DNA of 64,000 nucleotides, taken from Strongylocentrotus droebachiensis (lineage: Eukaryota > Echinodermata > Echinoidea > Camarodonta > Strongylocentrotidae). The notes beneath the pieces are model-generated. The model made no database searches, was not told the origin of the DNA, and saw only the letters and a list, made by a program, of their open reading frames with translations. Below are positions 1 through 64,000 of this stretch, piece after piece. The stretch covers positions 186,001 through 250,000 of the forward strand of contig JAVYIG010001598.1 in the NCBI GenBank assembly GCA_035222895.1. The letters are read 5' to 3'. The translations under genes were made by a program, and so were the position numbers. Numbering within the stretch: position 1 is the first letter of the stretch; each line of letters begins with the position of its first letter.

Positions 1-57
1 AATATCAACATTACGATAAGGGCCCTTAGAAGGTGAGGACTAGCTGGCCCCTGTCTT

Positions 58-247
58 TTAAAGCCCCACTGTACTACTTACTTGCGCCCTCTATGTAACA
101 AACAATGCCTAATCGGTGCCTGTTGGTCCCCCATGATCCCCTTTTCCTTATGTTAATTGAGAGCTGATTTGATGAGATAACCACCTGTCAGTGACCTTGC
201 AGGGAGGTCTAATCCCTCCTGGCCAAACTAGTACAGACAGGCTTTAA
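58..247. mobile_element. TTAA-flanked MITE, copy 1
   Basis: TTAA at 58-61 and 244-247, inverted ends AGCCCCACTGTACTAC and CTAGTACAGACAGGCT. The best-preserved of three copies. It lies in the intron upstream of exon 1. Confidence 0.88.
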
Positions 248-639
248 CACGTTGACTACTGAATTGTTTAAATCCCATAGGCTTAATACAGGAGCCATCC
301 GGTTCCAGGGGTCAATGGGTTAAGAGTTGCGGTCGGTTCAAATCGACTGAAACTTGACCGGAAAGGCAAAGGTCATGGGTTTGAGCCCCGATTTTGCACT
401 TGAGTCCTTTGGCACGCATTAATCTACATGTGTTAGATGGGTATAAAGATAGTTGGGAATCTTTGTATCATGTGAGCTCTTGAATTGTTAGCTTAGCTAG
501 AGGAGGTGTAATATTAGAGCATCTTTAGCTTCTTGTGTGGAGGATTTGTGCACTGTAAAAATATCCATTAATATTATATATATATATTTGTTTTGCTGTT
601 GTTATTATTATTATTACTTTTATTATATTATTACGATGA

Positions 640-752
640 TGAATACAGTAAAACCTGTTTATAGCAACCGCCCAAGGGAAGCACAAAATGCAGTCTTTGT
701 AGACAGGTGGTTTGTGTAGACAAGTGGTCACTGAAGCCGGTTTGACTGTATC
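640..752. mobile_element. Short MITE, ACAGTAAAACC family
   Basis: ACAGTAAAACCTGTTTATAG at the left and GCCGGTTTGACTGTA at the right are inverted ends; the interior has GTAGACAGGTGGTTTGTGTA. About 105 bp, an internally deleted relative of the 53745 element. Confidence 0.7.
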
Positions 753-914
753 ATTATTAAAATCTGTGAATTTTCTATGTGGATGCCACTACATTCTTCT
801 CAGCTTCAAGTGTACCTGAATACAAGTTGATCATATAAACTGCAATTTATTCACAGAACTTCACCCATTCATATAGCTTCATATGTATTTGTTATTTTTT
901 TTAATCTATCAAAG

Positions 915-56404
<55,490 letters not shown>

Positions 56405-58110
56405 AGAGAGTATACAGCTCTTTGTCAGCCATGGACTGAAACTCTGGCCTGCCACACTGTCTGATGGGAGACTATTAGTAATGCACTGTATGTGTGACAA
56501 AAGTCAACCATGGCAGACCTTTTTGTTCCTTAGGTCGACCAAGGCTGGTAAGGAGTTAAATAAAATTCGGACTGTTACCACCAAATAGGAATTACATTTA
56601 ACAGTAAAGTGTGATATAAGAGAATGGTCATTTTAGAATGGGATATAGGGATCTATAGTACAACTCGTTGTTTTGGGACATGTATTTGTAATAAATGATT
56701 ATGTAACATCTGCAGTGATGCTTACATATTACATGTATATGCTTTACAACCCATTTTGTACCATAATCTAACCCTTATTTTTAAACATTTTTAGGTTCGA
56801 GATCTTTAACAATAAAATACATATTGCGGTATATATTATGTATCCAGTGAAGCAAGAGTCACTGTATAAAACAATTTTACCAAGCTTTAGAAATTAGAAT
56901 AAGGAAAAGCAAAGAGTTGACTTACACAGACAAGGTTACAATTGAAATTTGTGAATCATCTTTGCCATCGCGAGGGAAAAGGTCAATATTACAATATACT
57001 GTAATTACTGAAATATTTGTACCGGTATTGATAATCATATGCTGTTTTTGTTTAGTGCATATATCACATCATGATATACTGTCCGACTCTATGAACTTCG
57101 ATAGGACTTTTGAATTTCATTACCTGTACTCCAGCAACATTACCTGTACTCCAGCAACATTACCTGTACTCCAGCAACCATAGCACTTGGTGTACTCAAG
57201 AAATAAACCCTACCAGGTACCCATTAACTACATTGGGGTCAAGTGTGGTGAAGGTAGAATAATATCCTACCATAGAACATTAGTGCTGGGGCTGGGATTT
57301 GAACCCCACACTTTATGATTAACCTCATGGTGTATATAAATGTTACTTATAGGCCGGTCCTCTAAGAAAAAACCTCATGATTCATTTCACCAGTCTGCTT
57401 TTCTGATATTTATGTTCTTTTTAGAGTTGTTGTCTATTAAGGTTGGAATTCCCTTTAGTTTCAGATAAATATCGTACCAGGCTATAATATTGATATCATT
57501 CGTATGTAATTGCTCCAATCCATCCATTAAACTTTAGTACTTCAGTATTGCAAGTGAAAATATCAAAAAGAAAATTAAAAATACATATGTGTAATTTGTT
57601 ATAAAAATTTCATGTTTCAAAGACGTGATAGTTATGATAAAAATACTTCATGTACTGTATAAATATTGATTATTCAGGGGCACTAAAACAAAACCTATAA
57701 AATCATAGAATTTGAGGAGAAACATAAAAAACATACATGGACTCGTGAATTATGATCATTACTGTAAATTACTGATACATTGTCTTTCACAAAATCTCTC
57801 AGTACTGACTAATATTCTCAATTTTTCATGATTTTATATGAAATGTACTTTATAGATCTATGAATATCCATGTTCTTGTCAGAAAGCTTCCATTGTATTG
57901 AGTAGAAAATGTAGAATAGACAAATTTCTTTCAAATTCATTTCAGATTATCTACTCAGAATATTACATAATGTATTTTGGAAATCCTGTACCTATTGTTT
58001 TTACATATTAACAATATTTGTTTTTCAGCAATAACGATTGCTGAATTGTAAAAGATACATGTGAAATGTTTGATTCAAGAAATAAAGTTGCCTAAAACTT
58101 TTGTGAATCT
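56405..58110 (+). other. ABCA: ABCA 3' UTR and candidate poly(A) region
   Basis: Follows the TAG. AATAAA occurs at 56559, 56811 and 58081, with another at 58413. The one at 58081 (aataaagttgcc) is followed within 40 nt by TTTTGTGAATC and TTTGTTTTATT, a convincing U/GU-rich element. Three perfect 20-bp repeats of ACCTGTACTCCAGCAACATT lie at 57121-57178. The exact end is not provable from sequence. Confidence 0.6.
57205..57330 (+). mobile_element. SINE-type fragment in the ABCA 3' region
   Basis: AGGTACCCATTAACTACATT, AACATTAGTGCTGGGGCTGG and GGGATTTGAACCCC repeat the module seen at 56085. If the distal poly(A) site is used it would lie in the 3' UTR. Confidence 0.7.
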
Positions 58111-61100
58111 TCACCTGTAATTTGTTTTATTTTCTACAATTGCTGCATTGTAATTACCAGTATACATGTAATTGGAATCATTGTTGCCTATGACTTATTT
58201 CATGTATTGCTGTATGATCTACCTTTATATTTATGATTAAAACCATTGTGTCGTTTCCTGTTTTAATTTTACTGTTATATTCCGATCATCTTTGCTACAT
58301 TAAGATGCAAGGTATTTTACATTGCATAATACTTTACTATGTCTTAAATATTGATCTCTGTTTCGACCTGCATAAGAAAATAACATATTTGATTGTTGTA
58401 ACTGTATATCTAAATAAAGGCTTTCATGTACTGCAAGTACATTTAGTAGTTATAATATGTGTGTGTGTATGTATGATGCATAGTGAGACTTTTAGACCTG
58501 ATAAGACATTGTTTCTTAATGCACATAACTACACTGTAAAGTAACTCAAAACAGTACTAATTAAATATACACATGAAATTTGATTTTTAATTATTTGAAG
58601 CATTTTTAATAATCCCCCAATTCATTTTATGAATTTGGTATCAAAAGTGTGCTAGAATCAGGCTTAAAAGTCATGAAAGCACAGCTAGTTAGGAGTAGGA
58701 AAAGAATTCAAGCTACAAAATTATTGTGGAAAAGCTTGAGGGGGAGGATCCAACCCCCAATCTAGCCGTTTTAGGGTTTGAGTGGATGAGTTATAAAGAC
58801 AAAATTAATCAGTAAGTTAATTCCATCTGAACATCAGTATAACAAACTCAATCATTTAGACCACGGAAACTACCTTGTTATTAGCAACGCTAAACAAATA
58901 ATCTATGAAAAACAAAGAGATTGGGCTGGCAAAATATCCTATTTAATCTTGAGTTTAACTTTTCCTTTGCCACAAGAGCTGATTGGCACAGCCGCTTGTT
59001 TGCCAGGCATGCAGATAGGCGCAAAACAATAGACACCAATTAGGAATAGAAGGATTGCTTTGTTACATACTAGCACTATGCAAAATTACATGTTTCCGCC
59101 AGTTCTTGATTCATGCTCAATGACAACTTCTTAACACATGATTTCCTTCTTTTCATGATGTAATATATGATACTCAGAAACTAATATTCTATATTTTTTG
59201 TAGTAAATCATGTAATAATTATGATATATGTACTATTTAAGGATGATTTCATACATTTTTTATGTGTTGATAGCTGCATTTTTAATAAGAAATTGAATTA
59301 ATTTTCAACATAAAAAACATGTGTTGGTTATATAAATCCATTAAATGAATGAATGAATGATTACAATTATTATTGATAATAATAATATAGTGGGTTTTAG
59401 ATGCATGTCTGTCAGACCTGTTACTCCTGCAGGCGTGTTCTCACGATATTTTTTATTTCAATAATTGGTTTGCAGATGAAGGATCTATTGATTTTTATTT
59501 CTTAATGTATGAATAAAGATTTGCAATGAAGATCAATTAGTCCCTTGTTATGATGTGTTGTACTTGTATCATCATATGATTTTGATCAAACATTTTTAGA
59601 TTTTGGACATTTAAGGCAGAGAATAGCTAGATCTAGCGCAAAGAATAATAATGAGAAATGGAGGGCATGTGAGACACAGTGAGACATCGGAGCTGATGAT
59701 GGGCCCTGTTTCTTAAAACTTGATATCAATGACAAATGCTAAACTTCTATGAAAAATTTGCTCTCGGCCAATCAAAATGCCACGATTATTGTAACTTATA
59801 TTTTTATAGCAAGTTTTATGAAACAGGGCCCAGAACAGAATGTACGCGAAGGATAGCAAATAAGTTGAATGAATAAAACACTATATTTTCCATTCATTGG
59901 AAATATTGAATCAGCAATCATGTTCGTTTATTCACAGTAGGCTTGTGAAGTCACAAATCATTAAATGCATAATTAGCCGTAAATTTGCGGAAAACTTTAT
60001 GTGGCAGTATATGAAACTATATATGTATAATCTTGAAATTTCGGGGAGTCCACCCTGATATTTAAGTTGGTTTTAAGTAAAGCGGGAAAATAAGAATAAC
60101 GAATAAGTGAAGGTTTGAGCAATATCCGATTATTAATAAGATATGTATGAACTTTTGAAGATGTGATCAATCAAACAAACACAAATGGGCAACTCTGTAC
60201 TGTAATCTGTATTACAATCATGATACTTTTTTAGTTTCCCTCAAGTAAGTTTTCAATCATATATACACCCTAAATATAACTATTGAAAATAAATATCTGT
60301 ACAACCGCTGGATGGAAAATATCTATTCCGTTATCAATGACGAAGAAAATAAGTTTATGATAATCTTTGCACATACAGAGCTCGCAAGATACTTCAAAAA
60401 TCCATAATTTTCAAATGGGGAATATGCGCAATTTGGCTGACCTGTTCCCCAGTTTTTATCTGCTTCTATTAAATCAACTTGAATTCCCCTTTGAAATGTC
60501 AGACTCGATTAAAACAGAACGACTGACATTTTAGGATTGAAAAGCGATAGATATCAGTGCACTTTCATTTGATCTTATAATATCTTCACTATATGCCATC
60601 ATCGTCAACAATCTTGATTCAAACAGTGTATATATATTACACATGCAGTTAACAACTAAATCACTTTTACCCTCACCAAGTTTTGTAATTTTCAAGTATG
60701 TGTACAATTCATATATGACATGATAATATGTTTTTAATCGCAAATGTAATATTATAAAGAGCACAACTGATAATATTCACCAGAGGCCCTAATTAAAAAA
60801 GACGACCTTTCATTATTCGAGTTACGAAAAATTAAATAAAAAACATCAAATAATAATTAGTACTGTCTGCCTTTTGTTTCGAGAACGTCTCCCAGTAGCG
60901 ACTTTATTGGCCCCGACTAAAATTTCATAAATTTTGATTTTGATTTAAGGCTTACATCCATCACGAATTAAATTATTGCACATATAGCACTGGTGAATTA
61001 AAGTCCGGGGATGGGGCACTGTAACCGGTCTGGTTCCCCCACTTTTCGGCACCCAAATCATAGAAATCCAAATATGTGCCCCTTAGCTAGGTGACTGAAT

Positions 61101-61556
61101 ATGATCTGTTTCCACTTGTTATCATTAATTAATTAATCAATTAGTTAATTAATTCATTCATTCATTATTGATTTATTTATATCTTCTTTCTTTCTTTAGT
61201 TAGTTAATTTGTTGGTTATAGTTGGATAGTTAGTTAGGGGGTTGGTGAGCACATTTTTTTTTTTGGTCCTCGAAAATTTGAAAATTTGCACCCCCCCCCC
61301 CCCCTCCTTGAGCGCCAGGGGGGAGGGGGGGGGGGGCATCTGCCACTGGCATCAAGGACGTAGATTCGATCACATACTCCAAAGCATTTTTAGATAATCG
61401 TGTAATTATAATGCACCTCTTACTAATTCACATAAGATATTTAGTCTTTGAAGAGTATTTTCGAATAATCTATTACAACTTAAAAAATGTACCCTTAAAA
61501 AGAAATCCTCAGATTATCTTGTAGATGATATTGCGTTCTAAACATAAGCATTTCAC
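58111..61556. other. Intergenic region between ABCA and RPS21
   Basis: AT-rich, non-coding. It contains one palindromic MITE (59700), TTAATTAATT and TTCATTCATT simple repeats (61118-61165), a C/G homopolymer pair (61290-61337), and no gene I can recognise on either strand. Confidence 0.7.
59700..59834. mobile_element. Palindromic MITE, GGGCCCTGTTTC type
   Basis: GGGCCCTGTTTCTTAAAACT and AGTTTTATGAAACAGGGCCC are inverted ends around GGCCAATCAAAATGCC. A diverged member of the GTTTCACAAAG group. Confidence 0.85.
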
Positions 61557-61731
61557 CCAGGGGCGTACGCAGGGGGGGGGGGGTTGGGGTTGAACCCCCT
61601 CAAATTTGTTTTTTGTGTGTGCTTTGGAGACCCCCCCCCTCAATTTTTTTTTTTGAAAAAAAAAGTGCTAACCCCCCCCCCCCCCCTCCCCCCCCCCCCC
61701 CTCTTCGAAAAAATCCTGCGTATGCGCCTGA
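61557..61731. mobile_element. MITE with GGGGCGTACGCAGG ends
   Basis: CAGGGGCGTACGCAGG at the left and CCTGCGTATGCGCCTGATG at the right are inverted, with subterminal G- and C-runs. It ends about 140 bp upstream of the RPS21 transcription start. Confidence 0.8.
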
Positions 61732-61835
61732 TGGAGATTTCACCGCCCCCTGGCCCTGCTTTTATTCTATTATCAGCATCTTGATCAAGTGTGGGTCGAC
61801 TCTGTCTATGGGTCGACTTTTGCAAGGAGTAGGAG

Positions 61836-61899
61836 TATAAGGACGAGATTGAAAAATATCGTCCCGAATCCGTCCTTTTTTCTCTGATCCATCGAGCAT
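61836..61899 (+). promoter_or_regulatory. RPS21: RPS21 core promoter, 5'TOP start and non-coding exon 1
   Basis: CCTTTTTTCTCTG at 61874-61886 is a C-initiated pyrimidine tract as in 5'TOP mRNAs of ribosomal proteins. It is followed by GATCCATCGAGCAT and a donor gtgagt at 61900. TATAAGG at 61835-61841 is a weak TATA-like element about 35 nt upstream. The exact start is inferred. Confidence 0.65.
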
Positions 61900-62044
61900 G
61901 TGAGTACATTCGTGAAACACTGTCCCTTTTAAGTCCATTTATGATAATTTTACTGTACATTAATGAGTTAACATGTTATAGATATAAGTATGTTAAATTT
62001 CTCCTTATATTTGGTGTTTCTTTTGTAGATAAAATCCTGTCAAG

Positions 62045-63842
62045 ATGCAAAACGAAGGAGGAGAATACGTGGATTTGTACACTCCACGAAAGTGGTGAGT
62101 GAATTTGCGTGTGTACAGTTGTACGCAGCTCAGTAGGGAATGTGGTGCACATGTGTTGATGAATCCGCGGCCGGGTGCCAAAGATAAGTGTGAATGATCA
62201 TTGATGGGGTTTGTGTGTCATAATCAGTAGGGGAGCTGGTCCGAGCATAAGGATCATCTTTTTAAAAGCGGACCAATGCGTCCTCAAAAACAAGGATCGT
62301 CTGCAAAAAAGCAGATGTTCCATATTTTTGATCGGCACATTGGCGATGCAAAAAATTGATTCCAGGATGATTTTCTTGATGCATTTTACATTGACTTTTT
62401 AATTGTACAGAGACCTTCACATTATGAGCAATAAATCCTTGGGAAGACGGACAACCCATAAAAGTAGACGGTCAACTAGGGTTATTTCCCCCTGGGGAAT
62501 CCAAATTTGGCATTGCCAGCATTGCCAGCGGGCAGTTCGGTAACTCGAAACCCGCAGAGCTCCGATGAAAAAAAAAGTCCTCGAAAATGCAGACGATCCT
62601 TGTTTATGAGGACGCATTTTTCCGCGTTTATGAGGACGATCCTCATTCTCGGACCAGCGCCCCTACTGATAATGCTTGCAAAAATGTGTTAAAATCTGTC
62701 AAAATCATTATGTTAGCAGCTTTAGTTTTATGACAAAAAGTAAGTCAACGGAATGAAAGAAATGAATGCCGATATCACCGGTGGCGGTGTTGGAGAAAAA
62801 AAAAGAGACAGATTGAGGGAGAGAGAGAAGCAACAAAAAAAAAAAAAAAATCGGCTGATGTTTCCAGCTTTCATGACAAAAAGTAAGGTGACAGAAAGAA
62901 AGAAATGAATGAAGAAAATGAATACCAACACCACAGGCACCTAAGAAAATAAAGAGACATATCGAGAGAGAGAAAGAGAAGCGAAACAATTAAATATTGT
63001 TGATGTTGACAATTTTTATGACAAAGTAAGCTGACGGAAAGAAGAAATGAATGAAGAAAATGAATGCCAATATCACGATTGCCTTTCATCTTGGTGATAG
63101 TGTATCTCAAAGTCGAATAATGTGAACGTGGAGATATTTGCGGTACATTAATTTTCCGCGGATTTCGCGCTATGATCGGCAAGCGGAATTTTAGAACTTG
63201 TGAATATTTTTATTCAGGTCACTCGGCGCGTAAAATTTGTTTATCATCAGTTATGTGGCTTTGTGTTTGCAGCACTAGAAAGTGCCCATCATTTGTGGTA
63301 TGTTTTTGGTAACTTTTTCTTCTTTGCTTTCCTTGGCCTGGAAAGAAATCTTGAAGAGGCATGATTGATATATTGAGGGACATAATCCTTGGATTTTGTT
63401 GTTGGCCTTATCTTCATCAGTCCCACCGCAACACTAACGCCCTTTACCAAGAAATTAATTTACATTTGCCACTCTTCACTTGGGTGTCACATAGGTACCC
63501 GGTAGGATGCGAACGATAGGACTGGCATGTGTGTGCTTGTAAAATGGCAAGTGGTCAGTGGCCGGAATACTTCCCAGGGAGTGGAACATGTGCACTTTCA
63601 TGTGCACTTTCATGTGCATATTAGCAATTCAATCCAGAGACCGGGGTAATAGTAATTACAATGCAAAGTGCTCAGAAACGTAACAAAAGTGACCATTATT
63701 ATTATATTTATTATCAATATTATTTCACACTTTGAATAGTTGTGTAAACATTTGATTTCATTGTGATCTCCTTTTCAGTTCAGAGAGCAACAGGGTTATT
63801 GGTGCCAAGGACCATGCATCAATCCAGATTAACGTAGGAGAG
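62045..63842 (+). CDS. RPS21: Ribosomal protein S21 (eS21), 3'-partial, two coding exons in window
   Basis: Small-subunit ribosomal protein. Coding exon 1 (62045-62094) gives MQNEGGEYVDLYTPRK; coding exon 2 (63779-63842) gives SESNRVIGAKDHASIQINVG and E, the junction codon being Cys. This matches the start of animal eS21 (MQN..GE.VDLY.PRKC; N..I.AKDHASIQ..V.). An acceptor at 62028 (ttttgtag) splices the 5' leader, donor gtgagt at 62095, acceptor ttttcag ending at 63778, donor gtaaat at 63843. The C-terminal half (about 45 residues in known eS21) lies beyond the window. It lies downstream of ABCA in the same direction, 3.8 kb from its distal poly(A) signal. Confidence 0.96.
62218..62675. mobile_element. 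RPS21: MITE in RPS21 intron 2 with ATCAGTAGGGG ends
   Basis: ATCAGTAGGGGAGCTGGTCC and GGACCAGCGCCCCTACTGAT are inverted ends of about 35 bp; AAGGATCGTCTGC and GCAGACGATCCTTG form an inner pair. About 450 bp, non-coding. Confidence 0.85.
62720..63110. repeat. About 145-bp tandem repeat in RPS21 intron 2
   Basis: Three units start ATGACAAAAAGTAAG near 62730, 62871 and 63017 and contain GAAAGAAATGAATGAAGAAA and GAGAGAGAGAAG. Confidence 0.85.
63440..63715 (+). mobile_element. SINE-type repeat in RPS21 intron 2
   Basis: CACTTGGGTGTCACATAGGT, ACCCGGTAGGATGCG and CCCAGGGAGTGGAACATGTG belong to the same module as 29650 and 39650. A TTATTATTATA tail follows; the sequence ends about 60 bp before RPS21 coding exon 2. 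Confidence 0.7.
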
Positions 63843-64000
63843 GTAAATACAGCCCCCGCCCCCTTTCAAATAAAAAACAACAATGTACTATTAAATCTAT
63901 TCCACATTTTATGGTTTTAGTCAATTTGACATATAATGAACCAAGTAACTTTCTTGCTGTTGGAGATTTGTGATACCATGTGGTCTCCAACCAATTTAAG

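Noticed and set aside
57121-57178. Three 20-bp repeats as a regulatory element
   Set aside because: Only three copies of ACCTGTACTCCAGCAACATT in a non-coding 3' region; noted in the 3' UTR entry but no function can be supported.

Overview
The window is a stretch of animal nuclear genome: AT-rich, with short exons, GT-AG introns and a dense load of small inverted-repeat transposons, tRNA-derived SINEs, decayed LINEs and trinucleotide microsatellites. The repeat style and gene structure suggest a marine invertebrate deuterostome, an echinoderm such as a sea urchin being the best guess. That assignment is inference only. There are no bacterial-type operons and no CRISPR array.

Almost the whole window (915 to about 58100, + strand) is one gene: a full-length ABC transporter of subfamily A, in the ABCA1/ABCA2/ABCA4/ABCA7 clade. 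I trace 41 consecutive coding exons whose phases match at every junction. They give about 2,074 residues and end at a TAG at 56402-56404. The N-terminus (TM1 and the first part of extracellular domain 1, roughly 100-130 residues by comparison with human ABCA1) lies upstream of the window. Layout: exons 1-10 extracellular domain 1; 11-14 TM2-TM6; 15-21 first nucleotide-binding domain; 22 linker; 23 TM7; 24-28 extracellular domain 2; 29-32 TM8-TM12; 33-40 second nucleotide-binding domain; 41 the VFVNFA motif and tail. Both nucleotide-binding domains keep Walker A, Q-loop, signature, Walker B and H-loop, so the protein should be an active lipid-type exporter or floppase.

A second gene begins at about 61874 on the + strand: ribosomal protein S21 (eS21). 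It has a non-coding first exon starting with a 5'TOP-like pyrimidine run, a coding exon at 62045-62094 and a second coding exon at 63779-63842, and it runs off the right edge.

The introns hold at least 25 recognisable mobile elements: a CR1/L2-like LINE with YADD reverse transcriptase (minus strand, dead); a fragment of another LINE; a 1.3 kb hAT-like element with 8-bp target duplication; TTAA-flanked elements of three families; an unclassified 1.7 kb element present twice in opposite orientation; a foldback complex; tRNA-derived SINEs; and many MITEs, some nested.

The most unusual feature is a repeated architectural pattern. At seven exons (2, 3, 5, 6, 7, 13 and 32), and possibly an eighth (23), a tandem repeat array spans the exon-intron boundary, so that decoy copies of the exon edge with its splice site lie next to the real exon. 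Five of these are among the first seven exons, in extracellular domain 1, and several decoy copies keep the reading frame.
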